Origin: CAZRHR01 sp964578885
Lineage (GTDB): Bacteria > Bacteroidota > Bacteroidia > CAIKAF01
DNA: 22,190 nt
Reading direction: 5' to 3'
NCBI GenBank assembly: GCA_964578885.1
Contig: CAZOEO010000025.1
Location: 1-22,190, forward strand
Shown here piece by piece: positions 6,198-14,331 of this stretch; the first letter of the stretch is position 1, and every line of letters starts with the position of its first letter. Both the position numbers and the translations under genes were made by a program. The notes under the pieces were generated by a model. The model had not been told where the DNA came from. It saw nothing but the letters and a program-made list of their open reading frames with translations, and searched no databases.

Positions 6198-6496
6198 AGC
6201 TAAGCTTTCGTGCGGTTCGTAGAGCCAAGTATGAAAGTTGCGTTGAAGGAAACCGTTGCCCGCCCTTCCCTATGGGTTTTACAATGTAGCATGTGAGTTG
6301 TGGCTGGCAGTCAAACGACTGCCGAACTTTTTTTAGCCGCTTTAGGGCTTCACAATAAGCGATTTTACTCGCATAGAGGCATACCGCCCCCTACCCATAT
6401 CGTTAATTCACGCTACAGGAAAATAATTTTTTGGCCCCGCCTAAAACCCAGGTAGGTGGGCCATGACTGTCGAAGTTTTCAAGTGTAATGAGCTTG
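6192..6496 (+). repeat. 305-bp cassette-end repeat, copy B
   Basis: 300 of 305 bases match copy A, in the same orientation. It follows the PLD cassette exactly as copy A follows the Fic cassette. Beyond 6496 the sequence is unrelated to that after copy A. No left arm of a further cassette is evident after it, so this appears to be the end of the array. The 260 bp from 6497 to 6755 hold a possible recombinase scrap and the tRNA terminator. Confidence 0.95.
6306..6334 (+). terminator. Terminator-like hairpin inside repeat copy B
   Basis: Same 7-bp stem (GGCAGTC/GACTGCC, loop AAAC) and T tract as in copy A. It lies 123 bp after the PLD nuclease stop codon and could end that operon. Confidence 0.55.
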
Positions 6497-6553
6497 TGTA
6501 ACCTCTGTAACCTCAATGCACTCGTGCCCCAGCAGTTCTTTAAGTGTGTTGTC
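6479..6553 (-). pseudogene. Possible tyrosine-recombinase C-terminal scrap
   Basis: On the minus strand, 6553 to 6497 reads DNTLKELLGHECIEVTEVT. This resembles the conserved KELLGHxxIxTTExYxH box near the C-terminus of tyrosine recombinases. The catalytic Tyr is absent, the reading runs into the edge of repeat copy B, and no matching upstream part is visible. The location between a tRNA gene and the cassette region is where an integrase would be expected. It is too short for a firm call. Confidence 0.25.
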
Positions 6554-6718
6554 GAGACCATTTCAAGAGTTCTAGGTTGCCTAACATTACAGCCTCTTGG
6601 AGGCGAAAACTACTGCTTTGGTATGGCCAGGCTAGGCTAAACCGCATCCATTTTACCCTGCTACAACGGATTCCAATGAATAGCCAAAATTCGATTTGTG
6701 TTACAATGGGAAATAAAA

Positions 6719-6744
6719 AAGGGGTTACTTTTTCGTAACCCCTT
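6719..6744 (-). terminator. Intrinsic terminator of the CAT-anticodon tRNA
   Basis: Read on the minus strand, AAGGGGTTAC and GTAACCCCTT pair perfectly over 10 bp around a six-base loop (GAAAAA), and the second arm runs into a T-rich tract (TTTTTTATTT). It lies 12 bp beyond the tRNA 3' end. Confidence 0.85.
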
Positions 6745-6755
6745 GATTTTACGGG

Positions 6756-6829
6756 TGGGCCCTGTTGGGCTTGAACCAACGACCCTCTGATTATGAGTCA
6801 GATGCTCTGACCAGCTGAGCTAAGAGCCC
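6756..6829 (-). tRNA. tRNA with CAT anticodon (Met, or Ile2)
   Basis: A full cloverleaf can be drawn on the minus strand: acceptor GGGCTCT/AGGGCCC with one G-T pair, D arm GCTC/GAGC, anticodon stem TCTGA/TCAGA with loop CTCATAA (anticodon CAT), and T arm GTTGG/CCAAC around TTCAAGC. The discriminator base is A and CCA is not encoded. An elongator tRNA-Met is the simple reading, but tRNA-Ile2, with lysidine-modified CAT, has the same anticodon and cannot be excluded. The 3' end faces the cassette region. Confidence 0.95.
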
Positions 6830-6842
6830 GATTTTCAGGTCG

Positions 6843-6850
6843 CAAATATA
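6843..6850 (-). promoter_or_regulatory. -7 promoter element of the CAT tRNA
   Basis: TATATTTG on the minus strand fits TAnnTTTG exactly and lies 13 bp upstream of the tRNA 5' end, the right place for a tRNA promoter. No clear TTG was seen at -33. Confidence 0.6.
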
Positions 6851-7060
6851 CCATTTTCCATTTATTTATTGGATTCCTTCGCATTCTTCTGTTGAAATGA
6901 GTTGTCCAATGGACTTATCGACTTTTTTAACCGGACTTTTAACCACATTCCTTCTCCATGATTGAGTCCCTGATAAGTATCAGGTTTCTATCTGACTTTC
7001 CTCATTTTCCAAACGGAACATTTGCCTGAACTTTGTCCCATACCAAAACAATCTACAATC

Positions 7061-7480
7061 ATGAAAAAGCGCGTTCCGGTTTCAGAAATTATGACCAAAA
7101 ATGTGATGAGTGTGGCCGAACAAGCTCCACTAAGAGAAGTTCTTTCCCTGATGAACCAAAATAAATTCCGTCATGTACCTGTGATGCAGGGACAAAACCT
7201 ATCTGGCATTGTAAGCCGTACCGATTTAAATCGCCTTACTTTCTCTTCTTTATTTTCTGGTCAGGAAGAAGCCGATGAAGCGGTATTGGATATGCTCAAC
7301 CTTTCTCAGGTGATGACCAATAAGCCACGTACAGTTAGCCCCGACGACAGCATTCGGGATGTAGCGGAAATCTTGGCCAATGAAGAATTTCACGCCCTGC
7401 CAGTGGTGGATGAAGACGGAAAACTTTCCGGCATTGTAACCACAACAGACGTCATTAAATATCTTTTGGAGCAATATTGA
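7061..7480 (+). CDS. CBS-domain-pair protein
   Basis: 139-residue protein made almost entirely of two CBS domains, about residues 6-62 and 78-136. CBS pairs bind adenosine nucleotides (AMP, ATP or SAM) and regulate partner proteins. Each repeat shows the usual pattern: IMTKNVMSV then HVPVM and LSGIVSRTDL; VMTNKPRTV then ALPVVDEDG and LSGIVTTTDVI. I start at the ATG at 7061; an in-frame TTG upstream would add 13 non-conserved residues. The gene is single, with a terminator after it. No partner is encoded nearby, so the regulated target is unknown. Confidence 0.9.
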   Translation: MKKRVPVSEIMTKNVMSVAEQAPLREVLSLMNQNKFRHVPVMQGQNLSGIVSRTDLNRLTFSSLFSGQEEADEAVLDMLNLSQVMTNKPRTVSPDDSIRDVAEILANEEFHALPVVDEDGKLSGIVTTTDVIKYLLEQY

Positions 7481-7556
7481 TGCCCCGGGGCATGGCTCTT
7501 CCAAGTTGCCATGAAATGCCTCCGGAAACACCTGACCAGACCAACCTATATGCGAA

Positions 7557-7595
7557 AACGCCGGTGTCGTGAATACGAACCGGCGTTGTTCTTTT
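7557..7595 (+). terminator. Intrinsic terminator after the CBS gene
   Basis: AACGCCGGT pairs with ACCGGCGTT over 9 bp, with an inner GTCGT/ACGA extension around GAAT, followed by GTTCTTTTT. It stands between the converging CBS gene and dehydrogenase operon. Confidence 0.75.
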
Positions 7596-7624
7596 TAGGT
7601 AACTTGTCAAATGACGTCTTGTCT

Positions 7625-9601
7625 TTAATAGGACAATAGATTCCTAATCATCTGATCTAACCTGGACGAAGCCAGAAATTGCTTTTCCAGTGCAATCGCA
7701 AAAGGTACGGCAGTATCCAGGGAAGCACAGCGCATCACCGGAGCATCCAACCACTGGAAGCATTTTTCCTGAATTTGAGTGGCAATTTCAGCGCCAATGC
7801 CGCCTGTGAGCGTATCCTCGTGAAGCACCAATGCCTTTCCGGTTTTCTGAACGGATGCAAAAATACTATCCCAGTCCATCGGCTGTAAAGTACGTAAATC
7901 CAGAATGTCAAGGCTGATTTCAGGATGGTTTTCCGCGTAAGCCAGCGCCCAATGAACGCCCATACCATACGTAATAATGGAAAGCGAGTCTCCCGATTTC
8001 AATTGCGCCGCTTTACCAGGAGCAAGGTTGTAATAGCCCTCCGGAACGGGTTGAGAAATGGCTCTGTAAAGAGCTTTGTGCTCAAAGAACATCACCGGGT
8101 TGGGATCTTCTATCGCAGAAATCAATAATCCTTTGGCATCTGCGGGAAAAGCGGGATAAAAGATTTTTAAACCGGGAACATGAAAAAACCATGCTTCATT
8201 GCTTTGGCTATGGAAGGGGCCTGCGCCCACTCCTGCGCCCGTAGGCATACGCACCACCACATCGGCATTTTGTCCCCAGCGCCAATAGATTTTGGCCAGG
8301 TTGTTTACAATCGGATTAAAGCCTGAAGAAACAAAATCGGCAAATTGCATTTCAACCACCGCTTTCATTCCTTTAACCGACAACCCCAGACCGGTGCCAA
8401 TAATGGCCGATTCGCATAATGGCGTATTGCGGATGCGTTCTCTGCCGAAAATATCTACAAAGCCTTCCGTTACTTTAAATACGCCGCCATATTCCGCAAT
8501 GTCTTGGCCCATGACCACCAATTCCGGAAAACGGTGCAACGCTTCTTTCAGTCCTTCTGAAACAGCATCCACAAACCTCAGTTCTCGCTGGGTCGGTTTG
8601 CCCGGTGACGGCTGAAAAGTATGTGGCGCATATACGTCCTGCAGCTCTTCCTTTTCATCAGGTACAATTTCAGGCTCTGCAAAAACAGTGGCCACACCAT
8701 CTTCAATCCACGTTTTAATCTCCTCTTTCATCTGCTGAATCAACGTGTCATTCAGCACACCTTCTTCGAGCAGAAATTTCTCGTAATTGGAAATTGGATC
8801 TTTTTCGCCCCATTTGGTAAACAACTCCTGTGGAACATATTTGGTGCCGGAGGCTTCTTCGTGACCGCGCATCCGGAAGGTAATGCATTCCAGCAAAACA
8901 GGATGGGGACGCTCTCTTATTTCTTCTGCCAAACTTTTTACCGTTCGGTACACCTCTAAAATGTTATTTCCATCGATGGTCAGGGAGCGCATGCCGTAAC
9001 CAGGTCCTTTATCTGCCATATTTTTGCACCGAAACTGTTCATTCGATGGCGTCGAAAGTCCGTATCCATTGGACTCGATGCAGAAAATAACGGGCAAATC
9101 CCAAACAGCGGCTGTGTTTAAGGATTCATGAAAATCTCCTTCTGAGGTACCCCCGTCTCCAGAAATAACCAAGGTGGCTTTTTGCTCTTTTTTCAGGACA
9201 TTCGCCAGGGCAATTCCATCGGCCACAGCCAATTGGGGCCCCAAATGCGAAATCATTCCAACAATATGATAGTCGTTGGTGCCAAAGTGAAAAGACCGTT
9301 CGCGACCTTTACTGAACCCATTTCTCTTGCCCTGCCATTGGGAAAATAACTTGTCGAAAGGTACGTTTCTGGCGGTGAACATGCCCAGATTCCTGTGCAT
9401 GGGCAGGAGATATTCATCTTTTTCAAAAGCGCAGGTGGCGCCTACCGAAATGGCTTCCTGACCAATGCCGGAAAACCATTTCGAAATACGTCCCTGACGG
9501 AGTAAAACCAACATCTTTTCCTCAATCATTCGAGGCTTGAGGAGTTCACGGTATAGGTGGAGGAGGAGGTCGTCTGACAGACCTGTACGATTAAATTCCA
9601 T
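7625..9601 (-). CDS. Fused 2-oxoacid dehydrogenase E1 (alpha plus beta)
   Basis: 658-residue thiamine-diphosphate-dependent E1 component of a 2-oxoacid dehydrogenase complex, with both subunits in one chain. The alpha part (about 1-320) carries the ThDP/Mg motif, GDG at residues 148-150 through to SNGYG, and the substrate-entry region QEAISVGA. The beta part begins at about residue 335 (RELRFVDAVSEGL), with GQDIAEYGGVFKVTEG, PLCESAIIGTGLG and the transketolase C-terminal domain (LVLHEDTLTGGIG). Such fusions are common in Bacteroidota and are usually annotated as branched-chain 2-oxoacid or pyruvate dehydrogenase; the sequence alone does not settle the substrate. E2 and E3 are not in the window. 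It is the last gene of the rhomboid-aminotransferase operon, 22 bp after the aminotransferase. A class IV aminotransferase next door would fit branched-chain amino acid turnover. Confidence 0.93.
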   Translation of the reverse strand: MEFNRTGLSDDLLLHLYRELLKPRMIEEKMLVLLRQGRISKWFSGIGQEAISVGATCAFEKDEYLLPMHRNLGMFTARNVPFDKLFSQWQGKRNGFSKGRERSFHFGTNDYHIVGMISHLGPQLAVADGIALANVLKKEQKATLVISGDGGTSEGDFHESLNTAAVWDLPVIFCIESNGYGLSTPSNEQFRCKNMADKGPGYGMRSLTIDGNNILEVYRTVKSLAEEIRERPHPVLLECITFRMRGHEEASGTKYVPQELFTKWGEKDPISNYEKFLLEEGVLNDTLIQQMKEEIKTWIEDGVATVFAEPEIVPDEKEELQDVYAPHTFQPSPGKPTQRELRFVDAVSEGLKEALHRFPELVVMGQDIAEYGGVFKVTEGFVDIFGRERIRNTPLCESAIIGTGLGLSVKGMKAVVEMQFADFVSSGFNPIVNNLAKIYWRWGQNADVVVRMPTGAGVGAGPFHSQSNEAWFFHVPGLKIFYPAFPADAKGLLISAIEDPNPVMFFEHKALYRAISQPVPEGYYNLAPGKAAQLKSGDSLSIITYGMGVHWALAYAENHPEISLDILDLRTLQPMDWDSIFASVQKTGKALVLHEDTLTGGIGAEIATQIQEKCFQWLDAPVMRCASLDTAVPFAIALEKQFLASSRLDQMIRNLLSY

Positions 9602-9623
9602 GAGCTTGCTTTGCGATGCAAAC

Positions 9624-10466
9624 TTACATGGATTTGTCTTCTATGCCGTCTTTATAAAGTAAATTCCGGAAAGTTTCTTGCGGGCCGGGATCAAACCACC
9701 GGTTTTGCCACCTTTCTACAGCCCGTATCCCATAGGTGGTATTGGTGAGCCAACATGTTTCCGCCTCGTCTAAATCGGTGAGGGTGACTTTACTTTCTGT
9801 CACTTCTACACCTTCCCGGCGAAATATTTGCAATAATCGACTTCTGGTAATGCCCGGAAGACAGCCCGAACCAAGCTCAGGAGTGATCCAACGTCCTTGT
9901 TGGGTTCGGATGAAAATATTGGCACTCGGGGTTTCTATCAATGAATCGTGATTCCTTATCAGAAGTGCTTCTACTTCATGTGGAAGTCCAAAAGCGGCTT
10001 TGCTGTAAAATTGATTCGGAAATTTTCCGGTGGATTCGCCTTCGGAACCTTGCACATGCACGGGCTGAAGGGTTTCGCAGCGGACACTTTGAGCAAATTG
10101 TGGATTCACAGCCGGTCTTACCTGAAGCATCCAATGGCTTGCCTGGCAGGAAGAGGGATACGTTCCTTCACCTTGGCGCCAACAATTGAGTCTGAGTGTG
10201 GCCGGCGTGTTAAGGTGCGAAGGCAATGTCCAGCCTGTCGCAAAAATTGGCTTGACATCTTCAGGGAAAATCAGATGTAGCGCTTTCAGGGAATTGGTAA
10301 ATCGAAGTCGATGAGATGCGGCCCACAGCACCTGGTGTCCGTCGTAATGCATGGTTTCAAAAAAACCATCGTTCAGTGCCCAAAATCGGTAGAGGTCTGC
10401 CGCACTCAAATCTTTTCCCTGCACCCACTGGCCTTGCCAGAAAACAGGTGATAAAGCAAATTGCAT
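9624..10466 (-). CDS. Class IV (fold type IV) PLP aminotransferase
   Basis: 280-residue PLP enzyme of the class that contains branched-chain aminotransferase, D-amino acid aminotransferase and aminodeoxychorismate lyase (PabC). Seen in order: a start region with LNDGFFETM, the probable Schiff-base lysine in STGKFPNQFYSKAA at about residue 148, the PLP-N1-contacting glutamate in SLIETPSANIFI (about 176-187), and the phosphate-binding LPGITRSRLL followed by LTDLDEAETCWLTN. The length fits PabC or D-amino acid enzymes better than BCAT, which is usually longer than 300 residues. Position in one operon with an E1 dehydrogenase suggests amino acid or 2-oxoacid metabolism. The exact substrate is not determined here. 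Confidence 0.85.
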   Translation of the reverse strand: MQFALSPVFWQGQWVQGKDLSAADLYRFWALNDGFFETMHYDGHQVLWAASHRLRFTNSLKALHLIFPEDVKPIFATGWTLPSHLNTPATLRLNCWRQGEGTYPSSCQASHWMLQVRPAVNPQFAQSVRCETLQPVHVQGSEGESTGKFPNQFYSKAAFGLPHEVEALLIRNHDSLIETPSANIFIRTQQGRWITPELGSGCLPGITRSRLLQIFRREGVEVTESKVTLTDLDEAETCWLTNTTYGIRAVERWQNRWFDPGPQETFRNLLYKDGIEDKSM

Positions 10467-10475
10467 GGGATAAAA

Positions 10476-11108
10476 TTAAAAAAAGGCTTCGAGCAAAAGT
10501 GGCCAGAGCGAAGGGAAAATGGCGGTGGTAAAAAGGTAGCCCCACAAAGCACCGAATAAATGTGCATCATGACCAATGGTGTCTTTTCCTTTTCGAAACA
10601 TCACCAGCGAATACAACAAATAGGCCACCCCAAGCCATAATCCGGGAATAGATATGGGGTAAAATAATTCAACGGTAAAGACTTGTTGGGGATGAATGGC
10701 GATGTAGGAAAAAATAATGGCACTGACGCCTCCCGAAGAACCCACCGCCCTGTAATCTTTGTCCGTCTTGCTTTTAAATCCTCTGAAGGCGACCGACACA
10801 GGTATGGCAGTGAGATAAAGCAAGGGGTATAAAAATCCATTATCGCTCTGGTTGTGATAATAAGCTTCCACTTCCCTTCCAAAAAGGAGAAGAATAAAGG
10901 CGTTCAGAAATAAATGGAAAATATTCTGATGAATCAGGGCGTGAGAAAACAAACGCCAGTATTCCCGCAGGAAGACCACCCGGAAGGGAATAAAGGCAAA
11001 CCATTCAAATATTCTGCTTGAACTAAATCCAATAAAGGAAAATAATAAGGTCATAATAAATATGACATCCGTAAATGCGAAACTCAAGGCAATTTGGTTG
11101 GTGGTCAA
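10476..11108 (-). CDS. Rhomboid-family intramembrane serine protease
   Basis: About 210 residues with six predicted transmembrane helices. The rhomboid signatures are present: WRLFSHALIHQNIFHLFLNAF (the WR and HxxxN region), GSSGGVSA holding the catalytic serine in TM4, and HDAHLFGALWG with the catalytic histidine in TM6. It cleaves membrane-spanning substrates within the bilayer. The start is uncertain. A TTG at 11108 gives a complete first helix; the first ATG, at 11054, would cut into TM1. A TATATTTG motif overlaps the TTG, and if it were a working promoter the later start would be favoured. The aminotransferase gene follows after nine bases. Confidence 0.88.
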   Translation of the reverse strand: MTTNQIALSFAFTDVIFIMTLLFSFIGFSSSRIFEWFAFIPFRVVFLREYWRLFSHALIHQNIFHLFLNAFILLLFGREVEAYYHNQSDNGFLYPLLYLTAIPVSVAFRGFKSKTDKDYRAVGSSGGVSAIIFSYIAIHPQQVFTVELFYPISIPGLWLGVAYLLYSLVMFRKGKDTIGHDAHLFGALWGYLFTTAIFPSLWPLLLEAFF

Positions 11109-11160
11109 ATATACAAAAGATTTGTACTCGTAAAACGGGTTAAAAATACATGCTGAAATA

Positions 11161-11193
11161 TTTGCAAACCCCTCATATCCTATTCTATATTTG
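11161..11193 (+). promoter_or_regulatory. Bacteroidota-type promoter of comEC
   Basis: TTTG at 11161-11164 and TATATTTG at 11186-11193 are separated by 21 bp, matching the -33 TTTG and -7 TAnnTTTG of the Bacteroidota primary sigma factor. The ATG follows 37 bp later. It is the best candidate to start the plus-strand run of genes to 17427. Confidence 0.65.
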
Positions 11194-11230
11194 AAAGTTC
11201 TCCGCCCATAAATTCAAAAAGAAAAAAAAC

Positions 11231-13030
11231 ATGTATGGATGGAGTGTTCCCATGTTTCAGGCGTTTTTATGGGTTTCGGCAGGATTTATTTTCCCTCTGC
11301 CATGGTCGGCCTGGTGGTTGTGGTTGGTAGTCACATGGGGCATGTTTGGGTGGGGATTGCATGTGAAGGTTCGCTCCTGGTGTTTGGGGCTGGCCCTTTG
11401 GCTGTCCGGTTCTTTTCTACACGAATCCATTCCATCTCCTCCTCCGGGCTTGTCGCCTTTTACGGCAGAATGTCTGCTTCAATTAGAAGAGCGACAAAAA
11501 GACGGACCGAAAGGCTCAAGATGGCTGGCTCGTGTGCAGTCCGGAAATCTGCGGCCGGGAAAACGACTCATGTTGTATTTGCCGAACCAGCTGATGCCCA
11601 AACCCAGGTCGGGAGATGTTTGGGCGGTGCAGGGAAAAGCCAGTTTTCCGCATCCGGCCAATGGCAAGGGATTTCAGGCAGACCGGTGGCTTCAGGATTT
11701 GGGATGTAGTTTCACGCTGAGGGTGCGCGAACCATGTGAGGCCATTTGGCAAAAGCACGATGCGGCGGCGGCCAGAAGTCATTGGCGAAATTGGTGGAAA
11801 TTAGACATGGAAGTACCTTGGTTAGACAGCACCGACCGCGGTTTTCTTCAAGCCCTCATGCTGGGCGATAAATCTGAGCTCCCTCAGGATGTACAAACTC
11901 AGTTTTCAAAAGCAGGTTTGTCGCATATTCTGGCCGTTTCAGGTATGCATGTGGGGTTGATTTTTGTGGTGGTGGCCTGGATGGTGAAATGGATGCCGCC
12001 CTTTTGGTGGGTGAGCCGCTTGCTTAAATTCTTTATTCCCATCGTCTTTGTTTGGGGTTTTGTCTGGCTTTCCGGAATGGGTGCTTCGGCCTTAAGGGCT
12101 GGATTGATGTGCAGCCTGGTGCAGCTTGGTGTCCTTTTTAACCGATCTGTAAACGGATTAAACTTGCTGGGTTGGGCTGGTATCATTTTGGTTTGTTACG
12201 ATCCTGCCCTTTGGTGGACGCCTGGATTTCAACTTTCCTTTTTAGCTGTCTGGGGACTTTTGGTCTGGACCAAACCTTTTTCGGTGATGTTACCAGCCGG
12301 CAGATGGCAAAAATGGGCTTCTGGCATTCCGGTCACACTGGCGGCCCAATGGGCTACTACGCCGGTTTCAATCTTCTACTTTGGGCAGTTTCCTTTGTAT
12401 TTTCTCATAACTAACCTATGCGCTGTTCCTTTGGTAACATGGATTCTTTATTTGGCCATGGGCGCCATTGCATTCGCCAAATTGGGACTTACCATTCCAT
12501 TGGCCTTTGAGGCCTTACATTATTGCATACAAGGTCTGGTCTGGATTTCCCAATGGCCCAACTTTTTGCCAGTTGGCGTCATTTCTGGTTTGACTTTTTC
12601 CCCTTTGGAAGCAACGCTAACTACCCTCTGTCTTTTTTATCTTTCATGGAATAAGCATCTTTGGGTCTGGATATTGGCGGCATGGTCGTTTTGGTTTTCG
12701 CCTTCGCTGGTGCAGCCGTCCAGGCTCATTTTGCCTTTTTCTTACGCTAATGTGGGAAAAGGACGTGTGGAAGTGAAGGCCGGAGGGCAAACTTGGACTT
12801 TTTCTCATGGCCCGAACCCAACTGATTATGCCTTGCCCGCCCTATTACATACCACAAAAGGAACTTGGCTGCTCACCCAAAAATGGCATCGTGACATTCG
12901 TGAGCTTCATTTACCTGTGATTTGGTTGGGTAAAACGGATTATTTCCCTGAAAAACATCATGGTTGGTGTTATTTGAAAGAGGGGCGATGGTGGTGGCTT
13001 CCTCCAACAAAAAACCCGTTTGGCTTGTGA
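11231..13030 (+). CDS. comEC: ComEC/Rec2 DNA-uptake channel protein
   Basis: 599-residue polytopic membrane protein of the ComEC/Rec2 family, the inner-membrane channel for single-stranded DNA during natural transformation. The N-terminus has two or three helices and a soluble DUF4131-like OB-type domain (about 80-190). The core competence domain begins at about residue 200, with LGDKSELP and the hallmark SHILAVSGMHVGLIF, followed by many hydrophobic helices to about residue 505. The C-terminal 95 residues are short and lack the metallo-beta-lactamase-like nuclease motif (HxHxDH) of longer ComECs; shorter versions are usual in Bacteroidota. It is the first gene after the promoter at 11161. 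Natural competence would help explain uptake of cassettes, but the other competence genes are not in the window. Confidence 0.9.
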   Translation: MYGWSVPMFQAFLWVSAGFIFPLPWSAWWLWLVVTWGMFGWGLHVKVRSWCLGLALWLSGSFLHESIPSPPPGLSPFTAECLLQLEERQKDGPKGSRWLARVQSGNLRPGKRLMLYLPNQLMPKPRSGDVWAVQGKASFPHPANGKGFQADRWLQDLGCSFTLRVREPCEAIWQKHDAAAARSHWRNWWKLDMEVPWLDSTDRGFLQALMLGDKSELPQDVQTQFSKAGLSHILAVSGMHVGLIFVVVAWMVKWMPPFWWVSRLLKFFIPIVFVWGFVWLSGMGASALRAGLMCSLVQLGVLFNRSVNGLNLLGWAGIILVCYDPALWWTPGFQLSFLAVWGLLVWTKPFSVMLPAGRWQKWASGIPVTLAAQWATTPVSIFYFGQFPLYFLITNLCAVPLVTWILYLAMGAIAFAKLGLTIPLAFEALHYCIQGLVWISQWPNFLPVGVISGLTFSPLEATLTTLCLFYLSWNKHLWVWILAAWSFWFSPSLVQPSRLILPFSYANVGKGRVEVKAGGQTWTFSHGPNPTDYALPALLHTTKGTWLLTQKWHRDIRELHLPVIWLGKTDYFPEKHHGWCYLKEGRWWWLPPTKNPFGL

Positions 13031-13065
13031 AAGAGACACGAATATTCAATACCTTCGTCGAAATA

Positions 13066-14322
13066 ATGCCTATGCAACCCAAAATCTGGCTTTTAGGATG
13101 GATCTGGACGGCTTTTATGCCCCTCATTGCCCAAAATACCGTGGTGCAGTGGAGTACCTTTCGTCCGGAAAATTCAGGTTTGCCTGATGCACTGATTACC
13201 GATTTACGAAAAGGTACGGGCGATACGCTTTGGATTGGAACCGCCGCCGGCCTGGCCTGGATGGTAGATTCCATCATCACACCCGTTCAGGGCACCGGCA
13301 ATTTTTTCATTAAATCCATTCGATTCGACTCCCAGGGAAGCCTTTATTTGGCCACGGGAGGCGCTGGTCTGCAAAAAAGAACTTCTATTGGTTTTCAACG
13401 TATTGGAAATGGCCCAACCCAACTCACAGATGATTTTGTAAATGATGTAGCTTTTGACGCAGATGGCATATGGGTCGCCACAGAAACCCAGGGTCTTTTT
13501 CGTTTCGATGGTGTAAATTGGTTTCGATTCGACGCCCAAACTACTCAAAATCAACTTCCTGCTCAAAAGATTTCACACCTCTATGCAGATGGTAACGGAA
13601 ACCGTTGGCTGGCCACCGGAAACGCCGGTTTATACAACTTTAGATCCGTATTCCCTCTATATTTTTTTAATGTAGATTCCGGTTTCCCCTCTAATCTTGT
13701 TACCCGAATCATTCCGCAGGGAAACGATCTTTGGATTGGATTTGGCGACAATCAACGTTCCGATAATTTGGCGCGCTTCACACCCGCCACGTCTCAGGTT
13801 CAGGTCTGGAATCCGGCCAACAGTCAGGGAAATATTTTTAGACATGTGACCTCCATTCTTCATCATTCTCAAGGAAAAATCTATGTGGGCACCAATGCGA
13901 TAGACGCCGAAGGTCTTACGATGATTGAAAATGGGACAGTAACACCTTTTCCGGTAAGTCAGGGTGCCGAATTTGTTTCTTTTGTAAACGCCATAGCCGA
14001 GGCCGATACCGACAAAGTATATGTGGGACACACCATAGGATTGAGCGTGAACCGCATGATTCAGAGTCTTTCTACCGTTTCTTCAACACAAACTACAGAA
14101 GAATTGGTTTTACCCTATCCCAATCCTTGTATCGACCAATTGCACCTGACGTATCCGGAAGACATGGTGTCTCAATGGGTCATTGTGGACGTGCGAGGTC
14201 AGTGGACACTTCAGGGAGAAGGAAATGTGGCAGATGTACATTCGTTGCCGCCCGGCCTTTGGTGGATCCGTTTAGGGGCGGGGAAAAGAACCGCATGGTT
14301 TAGCATTATTAAAAAAGGATAG
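13066..14322 (+). CDS. Secreted propeller protein with T9SS sorting domain
   Basis: About 418 residues, exported. The N-terminus is a signal peptide ending near LIAQ, which is why I start at ATG 13066 (or 13072) instead of the TTG at 12964 that overlaps comEC. The body has repeated two-component-regulator-propeller blades: LWIGTAAGLAWMVDS, IWVATETQGLFRFDG, RWLATGNAGLYNF, LWIGFGDN, IYVGTN and VYVGHTIGL. The last 75 residues form a type A T9SS sorting domain (YPNPCIDQLHL, VDVRGQW, then LPPGLWWIRL), which targets the protein through the type IX system to the cell surface or outside. It probably forms a beta-propeller binding module. Its partner is unknown, and it is much shorter than PorZ. Confidence 0.87.
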   Translation: MPMQPKIWLLGWIWTAFMPLIAQNTVVQWSTFRPENSGLPDALITDLRKGTGDTLWIGTAAGLAWMVDSIITPVQGTGNFFIKSIRFDSQGSLYLATGGAGLQKRTSIGFQRIGNGPTQLTDDFVNDVAFDADGIWVATETQGLFRFDGVNWFRFDAQTTQNQLPAQKISHLYADGNGNRWLATGNAGLYNFRSVFPLYFFNVDSGFPSNLVTRIIPQGNDLWIGFGDNQRSDNLARFTPATSQVQVWNPANSQGNIFRHVTSILHHSQGKIYVGTNAIDAEGLTMIENGTVTPFPVSQGAEFVSFVNAIAEADTDKVYVGHTIGLSVNRMIQSLSTVSSTQTTEELVLPYPNPCIDQLHLTYPEDMVSQWVIVDVRGQWTLQGEGNVADVHSLPPGLWWIRLGAGKRTAWFSIIKKG

Positions 14323-14331
14323 GTTCCAAAC

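Noticed and set aside
6540..6738. Small open frames on both strands between repeat copy B and the tRNA
   Set aside because: They run into the tRNA terminator or the tRNA itself and show no domain; only the LGH-like stretch was kept, as a weak lead.
12964..13065. Longer N-terminus for the T9SS propeller protein starting at a TTG within comEC
   Set aside because: It would overlap comEC by 67 bp and put 34 residues before an obvious signal peptide.
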